64,000 nt of DNA from Bifidobacterium samirii (GCF_003952945.1 NZ_QXGK01000008.1:1-64000), one strand, 5' to 3'; counted from the stretch's first letter, positions 30,393-43,234 are shown. Notes: generated by a model from the sequence alone, not told the origin. Numbers and translations: made by a program.

Positions 30393-31820
30393 TCAGCGGC
30401 AGATGCGCGAGATCGGCTGCCAGGGCTGCAGCGTCACCGGCTCGGATTCGACGGCCTTGAGCGTCGCCTCGTCCAGGAACTCCCTGCGGATGACGATCTC
30501 CTGCACGTAGCGGTCGAACCAGGCGCCGGAGGCCACGTAGTAGCCGTCCACGCCGTTGTCCTTGCCCCAGCTGTTCTCCACCTTCCAGCGGTCCGCGTAG
30601 CCGTCGGCGTCGATGTTGACGCCGGTCAGGGTCATCGCATGGTTCGACGGGGAGTCCATGTATTCGAGGCCGTGCGCCTTGTCGGACGTGAACTCGGTGC
30701 CGAACAGCTCGTCCACGCGCACGGTGGCCGCGTCGAACACGCCGGCCTTGCGCAGCGAGAACTGCATGCAGTCGCAGGCGAACCAGATCGGATGGCCGGC
30801 GGCCAGCTGGTCGACGGCGGCCTTGCGGAACACGTCGAGCGGCACGTTCACGAAGTCCATCGGAGCCTCCTCGGCCACGTTGCCCTCGAACGCGATCTGA
30901 TAGCGCGTGTAGAACGGCGTGGAGGCCAGCGGCGAGTTCGTCAGGCACACGAACTGGTCGAGGTCGACGCCCACGTACTTGGCGTAGAACTCCTGCGGGG
31001 TGATGCCGCGCTCCACGATCTGACGGCGCGCGTCGACGCCCTTCGGGGCCTTGGCCTCGGCGGTCGCCTCGCCGGCCTTATCGGCCTTCTCGTCCTTGTC
31101 GCCGTCCTTGACGCGCAGCAGCAGGTCGAACGTCGCCGGCGGCTCGCCCATCGCGATCGCGCAGATGCGGTAGACGACGCCCATGCGCTCCACCTTCATC
31201 GCACGCAGCTCCTCCATCGACCGGCCCTCGCGGTGGGCGTCGCGCAGCTCGGCCGCGAACTCGCGCAGCTTCGTGTTCAGATACTGCTCGAACGCCTCGG
31301 AATTGCGGGAGTTGGCCGACTCCGGATAGGCGTCCTTGGGCACCAGACCGTACTTCTTCACCAGCGGCACGAACATCTGCCACCAGCCGCCGTCGCCGGC
31401 CGGCAGGCCGTTGACGGACTGGAAGACGCGGCTGTCGGTCGCCTCGTCGAGCGTGGCGAGCACGTTCTCCAGATAGAAGTTCGACTTCTCCAGCTTGTCG
31501 AAGAAGAACAGGTAGCTTTCGGAGAACTCGAAGTCCTCCAGATCCCACTTGTGGATCAGCTCGTAGCGCAGCGTGTTCAGCGAGGAGAACATCCAGCAGC
31601 GGCCGGAATGCTCCTGGTTGGTGATCGAACCCTGCTTGAGCTCGATCGAGAACGTGCGCGGCAGCTCGCGCACGCCGCGGTACGAGGTCGCGGCCTGGAG
31701 GATGCCGTTGGAGACGGCGGCGTTGGCGGCCACCAGATTCGCGCGGTCGGCGTTGAACTCCTGCGAATAGCGCTTGAGCAGGTCGGCGTCGAGCGCCAGA
31801 CCCTCGGGCTGGGAAGCCAT
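30393..31820 (-). CDS. pepC: aminopeptidase C (bleomycin hydrolase family C1B)
   Basis: Cytoplasmic cysteine aminopeptidase of about 475 residues that degrades peptides, a fitting partner to the adjacent peptide importer. The papain-like triad is visible: Cys75 in NQEHSGRCWMFS, His in PSNHAMTLTG and Asn in KVENSWGKDNG. A charged Lys/Asp/Ala insertion (about residues 250-275) is unusual. ATG 31820 is eight bases from AAAGGA, so it is preferred over ATG 31826, which is too close. The C-terminus is SRICR rather than the short tail that blocks the active site in many family members. Confidence 0.92.
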   Translation of the reverse strand: MASQPEGLALDADLLKRYSQEFNADRANLVAANAAVSNGILQAATSYRGVRELPRTFSIELKQGSITNQEHSGRCWMFSSLNTLRYELIHKWDLEDFEFSESYLFFFDKLEKSNFYLENVLATLDEATDSRVFQSVNGLPAGDGGWWQMFVPLVKKYGLVPKDAYPESANSRNSEAFEQYLNTKLREFAAELRDAHREGRSMEELRAMKVERMGVVYRICAIAMGEPPATFDLLLRVKDGDKDEKADKAGEATAEAKAPKGVDARRQIVERGITPQEFYAKYVGVDLDQFVCLTNSPLASTPFYTRYQIAFEGNVAEEAPMDFVNVPLDVFRKAAVDQLAAGHPIWFACDCMQFSLRKAGVFDAATVRVDELFGTEFTSDKAHGLEYMDSPSNHAMTLTGVNIDADGYADRWKVENSWGKDNGVDGYYVASGAWFDRYVQEIVIRREFLDEATLKAVESEPVTLQPWQPISRICR

Positions 31821-31896
31821 GGGCATGTTCCTTTCATAGTCGGCGTGGAAATCGTTGCCGCTGCAAGTCTACCCGCGCCCGGGCCGACATGCCCGC

Positions 31897-32770
31897 TATA
31901 GTGGGGCGCATGAGCATCACCATCACCACTTCGAACGTGAACGGCCTGCGCGCCGCCAAGCGCAAGGGCGTCGACGCCTGGGCGGCCGGTCACACGCCGG
32001 ACGTCTGGTGCCTGCAGGAGGTGCGCGCCCCGCAGGCCGAGATCGACCCCATCGTCGACGGATTCCGCTTCGAATACGCGACGGCCGGACGCATCGGCTC
32101 GCCCGACGCCCTCGCCTGCGTCAACGAGGTGTGCCGCGTCAAGGGACGTGCCGGCGTCGCGCTGCTCAGCGCCCTGCCGGTCGTCGAGACCCGCATCGGC
32201 CTGCCCGGTCTGGACGAGGACGTCGACTCCGGCCGCTGGGTCGAGGCCGACGTGACCACGCCGCAGGGCTACACGCTGACCGTCGCCTGCGTGTACGTGC
32301 ACGCCGGCAACGCCGACGACCCGGTCAAGATGACGCAGAAATACCGCTTCCTCGACGCGATGGTCGGCCGGCTCGGCGAACTGCGCGATGAGGCGGCGCA
32401 CGGCGGCCGCCAGGCCGTGCTGTGCGGCGACTTCAACATCGCGCACACGCCGCTGGACATCAAGAACGCGAAATCCAACGAGACGCACTCCGGATTCCTG
32501 CCCGCCGAACGCGCCTACGTGGACCGCTGGCTTGGCGAACTGGAGTTCGTGGACGTCGTGCGCGACCTCGCCGGCGGCATCCAGGGCCCGTACACGTGGT
32601 GGAGCCAGCGCGGCCGCGCCTTCGACAACGACACGGGCTGGCGCATCGACTACCAGTTCGCCACGCCCGAACTGGCCGAGACCGCACGCGGCTTCGTCAT
32701 CGACAAGGCGCCCTCATACGACGCGCGCTGGTCCGACCACGCGCCGCTGTCCGTCACGTACGACGTGTGA
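31897..32770 (+). CDS. xthA: exodeoxyribonuclease III family nuclease
   Basis: Coding from ATG 31910, about 286 residues; the first 13 bases given here are TATAGT plus a seven-base spacer, a leaderless-type promoter. An EEP-fold AP endonuclease/3'-exonuclease for base-excision repair. Motifs: ITTSNVNGLRAA, WCLQEVRA (metal-binding Glu37), CGDFNIAH and the terminal WSDHAPLSVTY. Divergent from pepC. Family length about 260-290, so complete. Confidence 0.9.
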
Positions 32771-32897
32771 TCCACGCCGTCCGCTGCCGCGCGGGCCTGT
32801 CGACGCGCCCGCGCGTCCGACGGACGGCTTCCAGCCAAACGCAAGGCATGGTGCTACGCTAGTCGGAGCCAACCGTTACATGAAATGAGGAACACCA

Positions 32898-33728
32898 ATG
32901 GGACTGTTTGGATTCGGCAAGAAGAAGCATCAGGACGACGCCGTCGCTGAGCCGGCCGCCGAAGAGGACAAGGCCGTCGCCGAGGACGCCGCCCCCGCCG
33001 AACCGGTCTACCCGACCGAGCCGAGCGCCGTCTACGAGGGCCGCGGCGAATCGTACGGCCCGTGGGACGTGGCCGACGAGGACGTCATCGACTACGACGC
33101 GCACCTCGACCTGGGCGCCTACTATCTGCCGTTCCTGCAGGGCATCGGCCTGCGCATCAAGGCGAACCGCGCCACCAACCAGATCCTGGGCGCGACCATC
33201 ACCTACGGCACGTCCGGACTGGAGATCGAGGCGTTCGCCGCGCCCAAGACGATGGGCCTGTGGGACGACGTGCGCGCCGACCTGCTCGAAGGCAACGCCG
33301 CCGCCACCGAACAGCCCGGCGTGTTCGGCACAGAGCTGATGCTGCCGGTCACCGTCAAGGGCGGCAAGACGCTGCGCACGCGCATCGTCGGCGTCGACGG
33401 CCCGCGCTGGATGCTGCGCGGCATCTTCTCCGGCAAGGCGGCCGTGCTGCCCGACGATCCGGAGACCCTCGCCCTCAACCGTTTCTTCGCCGACATCGTC
33501 GTGGACCGCGGCTCCGACCCGCTGGCCCCGCGCGACCTGATCCCGATGCACCCGCCGGTCGCCCCCGCCGCGCGCAAGGCCGCCAAGGCCGCCGCCGAAG
33601 GCGCCGCGGACGGCAAGGAGCACCTCGACTCCATCCCGGACAAGCCGACCGGCCCGTTCGACTCCGACCAGCAGGTCGAGGTCAAGACCACGCTGTCGCG
33701 CGGCCCGATGTTCTCCGAAGTCCGCTGA
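32898..33728 (+). CDS. DUF3710 family protein
   Basis: About 276 residues, soluble. After a charged Ala/Glu-rich N-terminus comes the DUF3710 core: GPWDVADEDVIDYDAHLDLGA, IEAFAAPKTMGLWDDVRADLL, VGVDGPRWMLRGIFSGKAA and IVVDRGSDPLAPRDLIPMHPP. Function unknown. In actinobacteria it is regularly next to DUF3159 and a TrmA-like methyltransferase, as here, which argues for a shared but undefined process. ATGAGGAA precedes the start. Confidence 0.88.
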   Translation: MGLFGFGKKKHQDDAVAEPAAEEDKAVAEDAAPAEPVYPTEPSAVYEGRGESYGPWDVADEDVIDYDAHLDLGAYYLPFLQGIGLRIKANRATNQILGATITYGTSGLEIEAFAAPKTMGLWDDVRADLLEGNAAATEQPGVFGTELMLPVTVKGGKTLRTRIVGVDGPRWMLRGIFSGKAAVLPDDPETLALNRFFADIVVDRGSDPLAPRDLIPMHPPVAPAARKAAKAAAEGAADGKEHLDSIPDKPTGPFDSDQQVEVKTTLSRGPMFSEVR

Positions 33729-33731
33729 CAC

Positions 33732-34538
33732 ATGGCCCCGTCCAACGACCCCAACGCGGCGAACCGCCGCACCGGCATGGCGTCGCTCGCCGACGCGGGC
33801 GACGACGCGGACTTCTCCGTCGTCGACGCGATCGGCGGGCCGCGCGGCGTCGTCGAATCGATGCTGCCGGGCGTCGTGTTCGTCGTGCTGTTCGTCGTCA
33901 CGTCCGACCTCAACCTGACGGTCGGCGTGTCCGCCGTGCTGGCCGTGGCGCAGGTGATCGTACGCCTGCTCCAGCGCCAGTCGGCGATGGGCGCGCTGAG
34001 CGGCCTGATCGCCGTGGGCATCTGCCTGATCTGGGCGTGGAAGAGCCATGAGGCGCGCAACTACTACATGTTCGGTTTCATCACCAACGCCGTGTACTTC
34101 GTGCTGCTCACCGTCTCGCTGGCCGTGCGCGTGCCCGCGCTGGGCCTGATGGTCGAGTTCATCCGCACGATCCCCACCGAACGCTTCCGCGCATGGTTCG
34201 CCGACTGGATGGGCGACGCCGCGCTCAAGCGCGCGTACATGACCGTCACCGCACTGTGGGCCGGCGTGTTCGCCCTGCGGCTGATCGTGCAGGTGCCGCT
34301 CTACCTGACCGACCATGTGGTGCTGCTCGGCACCGCCCGCCTGCTCATGGGCATCCCGTTCTGGGCGCTGGCGATCTGGGTATCGTATCTGATCATCGCC
34401 ACGCCGCTGCACCGGCACAAGGCCGCGGCGGCGGCTGCGACTGTCGGCGCTTCGGCCGTCGCCGACGGGGCGGCGCCGCCGACGCAGCCTGAACCGGACA
34501 TCAGTCATCCGATCATCGAAACAGCCAACCGACCGTAA
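33732..34538 (+). CDS. DUF3159 family membrane protein
   Basis: About 268 residues. A soluble N-terminus is followed by the signature IGGPRGVVESMLPGVVFVVLFVV and five or six further helices. Function unknown. It starts three bases after the DUF3710 stop, so the two are one transcription unit; the Ala-rich C-terminal tail is poorly conserved-looking. Confidence 0.88.
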   Translation: MAPSNDPNAANRRTGMASLADAGDDADFSVVDAIGGPRGVVESMLPGVVFVVLFVVTSDLNLTVGVSAVLAVAQVIVRLLQRQSAMGALSGLIAVGICLIWAWKSHEARNYYMFGFITNAVYFVLLTVSLAVRVPALGLMVEFIRTIPTERFRAWFADWMGDAALKRAYMTVTALWAGVFALRLIVQVPLYLTDHVVLLGTARLLMGIPFWALAIWVSYLIIATPLHRHKAAAAAATVGASAVADGAAPPTQPEPDISHPIIETANRP

Positions 34539-34572
34539 CCAACGACCGTCACCACGACCGCGAAAGGACATC

Positions 34573-35862
34573 ATGGACGCCGAGGTACGCATCGAACGCT
34601 ACGCCGACCAGGGACGCTGCGTCGGACACATCGACGGGCGCGTCGTCTTCGTGCGCTTCGCCCTGCCCGGCGAGCGCGTCGTCGTCCGGCTCGACGAGCC
34701 GCACGAGCGCGACGACCGATTCTGGACCGGCGAGGTCGTCGACGTACTCGAAGCCAGCCCCGACCGCGTCGAGCCGGCATGGCCGCTCGCCGGACCGCTC
34801 GCGATGGGCGGCGGCTGCGGCGGCGCCGACCTCGTGCACGTCTCGCTCGACGGCCAGCTGCGCTGGAAGGCCGTGACCGTGTCCGAACAGCTCAGCCGGC
34901 TCGGCCACGTCGAGATCGCCGTGCCGGTCACGCGCATCGACGGCGACGAGGCGCTCGGCGGCTTCCACTGGCGCACCCGCATCGAGATGATCGCCGACGA
35001 CGACGGCCGCCCCTCGATGCGCCGCCGCGGTTCGCACACGCGCGTCCCGCTCGACACGATGCCCCTGGCCACCAAGACGCTGCTTGGCGTCGCCGACGCC
35101 CAGCACGTGTGGGACGGCGGCCTCGAACCCGGCTCGCAGATCCGCCTGTCGGTGCCCGAACCGCGCGACGGCGGCCTCGACGCGGGCGACAAGGGCGATC
35201 CGGGCGACAACTACGCGGTGCTCGTCGACGGGCAGCTGCGCGCCGGCTCCGACACGCTCGTCGAACGCGTCGACGTGGACGGCACGAGATTCGAATACAC
35301 GGTCGACGCGAACGGCTTCTGGCAGATCCACCGCCAGGCGCCCGTCGCCCTCGCCAACCATGTCATCACGCTCGCCAAACGCGAACTGGACAGCAAGGCG
35401 TCCGCGGTCATCTGGGACCTGTACTCCGGATCCGGCCTGTTCACGCTGCCGCTGGCCACGCTCGCCGCGCCGCGCACGCGCATGCTCAGCGTCGAAGGCG
35501 GCCGCGGCGCCGTACGCAACGCCCAGCGCAATCTGCGCCACCTCGGATTGAGCGACGTGGACGCGCGCTGCGGCGACGTGTCCGCCACGATCGCGCATGC
35601 GCCCGCCCACCTGGCGAACCCCGACCTGATCGTCCTCGACCCGCCGCGCGCCGGCGCCCGCGCCAAGGTGTGCCGCCAGATGGCCGCCACCGGCGCGAAG
35701 TCGATCATCTACATCGCCTGCGATCCGACCAGCCTCGCTCGCGACACCGGCACGCTGCTCACGCTCGGCTACGAGCCGGTCGACGTGCGCGCCTTCGACA
35801 TCTACCCGATGACCCACCACGTCGAGACCGTCGCCCTCTTCCGCCGCAAGGAGCAGGCGTGA
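34573..35862 (+). CDS. class I SAM-dependent RNA (uracil-5) methyltransferase, TrmA/RlmD-like
   Basis: About 429 residues. The N-terminal TRAM-like beta barrel (DQGRCVGHIDGRVVFVRFALPGERV) precedes a central domain and a Rossmann methyltransferase with WDLYSGSGLFTLPLA, LDPPRAGARAK and the catalytic cysteine motif IIYIACDPTSLARDT. It would methylate a uridine in tRNA or rRNA. The Fe-S cysteines of RlmD are not complete: only one or two Cys are visible near AMGGGCGGADLVH. Third gene of the DUF3710-DUF3159 cluster. Confidence 0.85.
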   Translation: MDAEVRIERYADQGRCVGHIDGRVVFVRFALPGERVVVRLDEPHERDDRFWTGEVVDVLEASPDRVEPAWPLAGPLAMGGGCGGADLVHVSLDGQLRWKAVTVSEQLSRLGHVEIAVPVTRIDGDEALGGFHWRTRIEMIADDDGRPSMRRRGSHTRVPLDTMPLATKTLLGVADAQHVWDGGLEPGSQIRLSVPEPRDGGLDAGDKGDPGDNYAVLVDGQLRAGSDTLVERVDVDGTRFEYTVDANGFWQIHRQAPVALANHVITLAKRELDSKASAVIWDLYSGSGLFTLPLATLAAPRTRMLSVEGGRGAVRNAQRNLRHLGLSDVDARCGDVSATIAHAPAHLANPDLIVLDPPRAGARAKVCRQMAATGAKSIIYIACDPTSLARDTGTLLTLGYEPVDVRAFDIYPMTHHVETVALFRRKEQA

Positions 35863-36437
35863 ACCGACACGCGGCATGCCGGCGCGCGATCGCCGCGCTG
35901 GCGGCCGCCGCGACCGTGCTGACGCTCGGCGCATGCGAGCCCGCCGGCCGGGCGGTGGGGGACACGCAGGAGAACGACCCGGACGTGGCGCACGTGGGCG
36001 CGGTCACGTCCGAGATCCTCGTCGGTCTGGTCGGCATGCAGGGCGCCGACGCCGACCGGATGGCGCTCGACGCGTACGATGCGGCCGGACTGGATGCCGT
36101 GTACGCGTCCACCGACGGTGTGGACGACCCCGGCGACGCCGCCCGACGCGGCATCGCCGACCTGGTCGAACGCCGGGCGACGATCATCGTCGTCAGCGGA
36201 TTGGATGTGGCCGACGACGCCGCATCGTGGGACGACGCGCTCGGCAAGGCGCGCGCCGCCGGCATCCCCGTCGCCCTCCTCAACCCGATCGCCCCGCCCG
36301 ACGACGACACGCTGTACGCCGCCAACCTCGTCGTCAACGACCGTGCCGCGGACGCGACCCCGCTGGCCGACGCGACCCGCACCATCATCGACGACAAGCC
36401 CCACGGGCGCGACATCATGGTCACCACCCTCGGCTGA
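35859..36437 (+). CDS. short lipoprotein resembling half of a sugar-binding (type I PBP) domain
   Basis: About 192 residues. A signal peptide ends in lipobox TLGAC with Cys26. The rest resembles the first lobe of a periplasmic sugar-binding protein (ATIIVVSGLDVADDAASWDDALGKARAAGIPVALLNPI is the equivalent of the PBP hinge region), but the second lobe is absent. GTG 35859 overlaps the methyltransferase stop (GTGA) and has AAGGAG five bases upstream. It could be a decayed binding protein or a small ligand-binding lipoprotein; no transporter genes accompany it. Confidence 0.6.
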   Translation: MNRHAACRRAIAALAAAATVLTLGACEPAGRAVGDTQENDPDVAHVGAVTSEILVGLVGMQGADADRMALDAYDAAGLDAVYASTDGVDDPGDAARRGIADLVERRATIIVVSGLDVADDAASWDDALGKARAAGIPVALLNPIAPPDDDTLYAANLVVNDRAADATPLADATRTIIDDKPHGRDIMVTTLG

Positions 36438-36478
36438 ACCGCGGCCGGCCGTGTCCTCCCACCTCCGTCCACCCTGAA

Positions 36479-36504
36479 CGTCCCCGGATTCATCCCCGGG
36501 GACG
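36479..36504 (+). terminator. hairpin after the lipoprotein gene
   Basis: Nine-base arms CGTCCCCGG/CCGGGGACG with an eight-base loop and no T-run. Possible weak terminator just before the promoter of the P-type ATPase gene. Confidence 0.4.
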
Positions 36505-36527
36505 AGCACGCCGCGCGAACGGCACGG

Positions 36528-39063
36528 TAGGCTGGAGGCCATGAGCCTTTCCACGCCCACCACCACGGAACCCGGGCTGAGCGCCGCCGACGTCGCCGAC
36601 CGCGTCGCCCGCGGACAGACCAACGCCGTCAAGTCGGCCACGTCACGCTCCCTGCTCGACATCGTGCGCGCCAACGTGTTCACCCTGTTCAACGGCATCA
36701 TCCTCGCCGCGATGATCCTCGTGCTCGTCACCGGATCATGGCGCGACGCGGTGTTCGGCTTCGTCATCATCATCAACACCGGCATCGGCATCGTCACCGA
36801 ACTGCGCGCCAAACGCGCCCTCGACAAACTGTCCATCCTCGTCGAAGCACCCTGCATGGTCCGCCGCGACGGCAGGGACATCGAGATCGGCCACGACGAC
36901 ATCGTCCTTGACGACCTGCTGTGGCTGCGCGCCGGTGAACAGGTGCCCGCCGACGTGCAGATCATTGACGATCGGGGCATCGAACTCGACGAATCGATGC
37001 TCACCGGCGAATCACGCACCGTGCGCAAGCAGGTCGGCGACCAGGCGTACTCCGGATCCACCGTCGTCTCCGGCGGCGCCCTCGCCCGCGTCACCGCCGT
37101 CGGCGAACGCGGCTACGCGGCCCGGCTCACCGCCCAGGCCAAGGTGTACCGCAAGACCGTGTCCGACCTCAACAAGGGCATCAACACGATCCTCAAATTC
37201 ATGACCGTGCTCGTCGTGCCATTGTGCATCCCGCTCGTCATCTCCCAGATCAATGCGGTCGGCGGATGGAGCGAGGCGATCGCCGACGGATCATGGCGGC
37301 AGGCCGTCGTCTCCGCCGTCGCCGGCGTCGTCGGCATGATCCCCGAAGGACTCGTGCTGCTCACCTCGCTCAACTTCGCCATCGCCGCCATGCGGCTCGC
37401 CCGCGGCAACACGCTCGTCCAGGAACTCGAATCCGTCGAGACGCTCGCCCGCGTCGACTGCCTCAACCTCGACAAGACCGGCACCGTCACCGACGGCGGC
37501 ATCGCCTACGAGCGGCTCATCATGATCGACGGCGACACGTCGGTCGGCACGGCGGTCGACGGTACGCCGGGGGAGCGGCCCGTAACCGAACGCGAGGCCA
37601 CGCAGGCCCTGTACGACCTGTCGGACGAAGCCCAGCCCAACGCCACCGGCCAAGCCGTGCTCGACGCGCTGCGCGACGCCGGCTACACGGCCGGCGACGT
37701 CGCCGCGCGCGTCCCGTTCTCCTCCGCGCGCAAATGGAGCGCCGTCGCGACCGCCGACGCCGTCTGGTATCTCGGCGCGCCCGAAGTGCTCCTCGCCGCG
37801 TTCGACGGCGACCATACGTCCCTGCTGGACCGCGTCGGAGGCTACGCGGCCGACGGCAGCCGCGTGCTGCTCATCGCCCGCGCCGCACGGCCGTCCGCCG
37901 ACGGCACGTCCGGCACGGCCGCCGACGTCGCCGACGACCCCACGCTCGACCCGCACGCCCGGCCCGTCGCCCTCGTCCTGTGCGCCGAACGCATCCGCCC
38001 CGACGCCGAAGCGACACTCGCCTGGTTCCGCGAGCAGGGCGTACGCTGCCGCGTCATCTCCGGCGACAACCCGCTCACCGTCGGCGCCATCGCCGCCAAG
38101 GTGCGCCTGACCGGCGACCGCCCGCCGCGCGCGATGGACGCGCGCGACCTGCCCGCCGACATCGACGAGCTCGCCGACGTGCTCGAGGACGTCGACGTGC
38201 TCGGCCGCGTCCTGCCCGACCAGAAGAAGGCCATCGTCGACGCGCTCCACCGCAGGGGGCACGTCGTGGCGATGACCGGCGACGGCGTCAACGACGCGCT
38301 CGCCATCAAGGAGGCCGACCTGGGCATCGCGATGGGCAACGCGGCGCCCGCCACCAAGGCCGTCGCCCAGGTCGTGCTCGTCGACTCGCGCTTCGGCCAC
38401 CTGCCCGACGTGGTCGCCCGCGGCCGGCAGGTCATGGCCAACATGGAGCGCGTCGCCAGCCTGTTCCTCGTCAAGACCGTCTACTCGGCGCTCATCTCGC
38501 TGGGCGTCGTGCTCACCGCCATCCCGTTCCCGTACCTGCCGCGGCACATCACCTACGTGGGCGCGCTCACCATCGGCTGCCCCGCGTTCATCCTCGCGCT
38601 CGCGCCCAACACGCGCCGCTACCTGCCCGGATTCCTACGCCGCGTCGTACGCTTCGCCCTGCCCGGCGGCACCGCCGTGGCCTTGTCGGTGCTGCTGTCC
38701 GCATGGATCCTGCCCGGATTGATGGGATGGGACCTGGACGTCGCCGACGACCTCGCGTCGCTTCGCGCCACCTGCGCGATCATCGTGTTCGTGCTCGGCG
38801 TGTTCGTGCTCGCCCGCGTCGCCAGCCCGCTGCGCTCCTGGCGCGGCGCGCTCGTCGCCGCGTTCGCAGCGGCCGGCGTGACCGGCATGTTCATCCCGTT
38901 CGTCGCCTCGTTCTTCGCCCTGCGGGTGCCGTCCGGACGCGTGCTGATCGCCACCTGCGTGGCGCTCGCGATCGCCGCGGCGATCTTCGCGCTCTGCCAT
39001 GTCGCGGCGGCGGTCGCGGCGTGGATTATCTCACATAGCAACCCGACACGCCAGAATATGTGA
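36528..39063 (+). CDS. P-type cation-transporting ATPase (HAD-IC)
   Basis: Coding from ATG 36541, about 840 residues; the extra 13 bases are TAGGCT plus a seven-base spacer. Membrane ATPase with TGES at 155-158 (actuator), phosphorylation motif DKTGT with Asp311, a nucleotide domain and GDGVND at 580-585. It has no N-terminal metal-binding CxxC domain and no CPC motif; TM4 reads GMIPEGLVLL, typical of P2/Ca2+-type and MgtA-like pumps. Probably Ca2+ or Mg2+ export/import; the ion cannot be fixed from sequence. Confidence 0.88.
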
Positions 39064-39065
39064 GA
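39029..39065. promoter_or_regulatory. inverted repeat at the ATPase stop / upstream of acnA
   Basis: Arms TCTCACATA (39029-39037) and TATGTGAGA (39057-39065) are exact complements separated by 19 bases and span the ATPase stop codon. There is no T-run. It could be a weak terminator hairpin or an operator about 100 bases upstream of acnA; a GATAAT near 39088 is a possible acnA -10. Confidence 0.35.
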
Positions 39066-39166
39066 CATGCCGGTAACGTGGGCGGCGGATAATCGTCGGC
39101 GGAGACCACCGCCGGCGGCGACCGTCACGGCGATCCGCCGCCCCGTTCCCGATTCCGGAGGTACGC

Positions 39167-41869
<2,703 letters not shown>

Positions 41870-41880
41870 CCGGACTGTGG

Positions 41881-41931
41881 CGTGTCGTGGGTGTGGCGCG
41901 GCCGGATGGGCCGCGCCACACCCACGACACG
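41881..41931. repeat. 23-bp perfect stem hairpin fused to palindromic copy C
   Basis: Arms at 41881-41903 and 41909-41931 are perfectly complementary with loop GGATG, 12 bases after the acnA stop. There is no T-run. Its last six bases, GACACG, are also the first six of copy C, so the two foldings compete for these bases. It could act as the acnA terminator. Confidence 0.85.
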
Positions 41932-42023
41932 CCCGGACTGGTCATACATGACGGCGGTTGCGTCGCCGAATCGGCCCGATTCCCGACGCAACCGCCGTTT
42001 CGCATACCCGACCCGGGCATGTC
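41926..42023. repeat. 98-bp palindromic element, copy C
   Basis: The left arm GACACGCCCGGACTGGTC is intact, while the right end has degenerated (CGACCCGGGCATGTC). The inner stem GACGGCGGTTGCGTC...GACGCAACCGCCGTT is well preserved. Lies between acnA and the nicotinamidase gene. Confidence 0.85.
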
Positions 42024-42096
42024 GCCCCCCGACGCGCCACGCACGGAGCGCGGCCCGCATCCTCCCTACAGGTCACCCAACGAAAGGAATCCGATC

Positions 42097-42720
42097 ATGA
42101 CCAAGGCGCTCATCATCGTCGACGTCCAACCCACGTTCTGCGAGGGAGGCGAACTCGGCGTCGACGGCGGCAACGCGGTCGCCGAACGGATCGCCGCCTA
42201 CGTCGACGCGCACCGCGACGACTACGCATACCTCGCCACCACGCAGGACTGGCACATCGAACCCGGCAGCCACTGGTCCGACGAGCCCGACTACGTCGAC
42301 ACCTGGCCCCGGCACGGCGCCGCCGGCACACCCAACGCCGACCTGCACCCCGCCGTGCGCGCGCTCGACATCCCCCACCATTTCAAGAAGGGCCAGTACT
42401 CCGCCGCCTACTCCGGCTTCGAAGGCATCGAGGACGACACGGACCGCGTCCAGAGCCGCGAGGAATTCGCCGCCTTGCGCGACCACGGCGCCACGCTCGC
42501 CCAGGCGCTCGCCGACGCCGGCGTGATCGACGTGGACGTGGTCGGCATCGCCGAATCCCACTGCGTCAAGGAGACCGCGCTCGACGCCCTGCATCTGGGC
42601 TACCGGGTCACCGTATTCGAGGACCTCACCGTCCCCGTCAGCGAGGAGCTCGGCGTCGCCGCCCGCAAGGAGATGGCCGCCGCCGGCATCCGCCTCGCCG
42701 ACTCGGAGCCGGCGGCATGA
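42097..42720 (+). CDS. pncA: nicotinamidase (isochorismatase-like hydrolase)
   Basis: About 207 residues. Deamidates nicotinamide to nicotinate for NAD salvage. The Asp-Lys-Cys triad is present: Asp9 (ALIIVDVQPTF), Lys97/98 (HHFKKGQYSAAYSGF) and Cys156 (VVGIAESHCVKETALDA); metal ligands Asp51 and His53 lie in TTQDWHIEPGSHW. AAAGGA precedes ATG 42097. Overlaps the GNAT gene by ATGA. Functionally linked to the NrtR/NiaP pair 26 kb away, but no NrtR-type palindrome is seen upstream. Confidence 0.88.
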   Translation: MTKALIIVDVQPTFCEGGELGVDGGNAVAERIAAYVDAHRDDYAYLATTQDWHIEPGSHWSDEPDYVDTWPRHGAAGTPNADLHPAVRALDIPHHFKKGQYSAAYSGFEGIEDDTDRVQSREEFAALRDHGATLAQALADAGVIDVDVVGIAESHCVKETALDALHLGYRVTVFEDLTVPVSEELGVAARKEMAAAGIRLADSEPAA

Positions 42721-43205
42721 CGGTGCATATCGAGCCGCTGGCTCCCGACTGGTATGAACAGAAGGCCGCCGTCCAGTCGCGCACCTGGCGGGAACTCAAC
42801 GAGGGAAACATCCCGCAGGAGATCGTCGACGCGATCACGCCGGAGTTCGCACTGGACCTGACCCGACGCCACGCCGACGACCCGTCGCAGCCGACGCTGG
42901 TGGCCGTGGACGGCGGCCGGGTTGTGGGATTCGTCGAACTGCTCGCCACGCCTCGCGAACCGATGGACCGTCCCGGAGCCGCCGAACTGGCGTCCCTGTA
43001 CGTGCTGGCCTCTCACCATGGTCGCGGCATCGGACGGATGCTCGTCGAAGCCGGCTCCAAGGCGGTCGGCAATGAGCGGCTGGCCCTGTGGGTCGCCGGA
43101 TTCAACGAGCACGCGCAGGGTTTCTACCGTCGTATGGGCTTCCGGTTCACCGGCCTCACCCAGGATGAGGACTTCGGGCGCTCGCTGGAGATGATCAACT
43201 ACTGA
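42717..43205 (+). CDS. GNAT family N-acetyltransferase
   Basis: About 162 residues with a complete GNAT fold: VAVDGGRVVGFVEL, the acetyl-CoA loop ASHHGRGIGRMLVEAG (R-x-x-G-x-G/A) and the C-terminal NEHAQGFYRRMGFRFTG. Substrate unknown; small-molecule or protein amines are possible. Coupled to pncA by ATGA overlap, so the two form one small operon lying between palindromic copies C and D. Confidence 0.85.
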   Translation: MTVHIEPLAPDWYEQKAAVQSRTWRELNEGNIPQEIVDAITPEFALDLTRRHADDPSQPTLVAVDGGRVVGFVELLATPREPMDRPGAAELASLYVLASHHGRGIGRMLVEAGSKAVGNERLALWVAGFNEHAQGFYRRMGFRFTGLTQDEDFGRSLEMINY

Positions 43206-43234
43206 TTTGCCTGAATCCTCCATTCCCGAATCGC

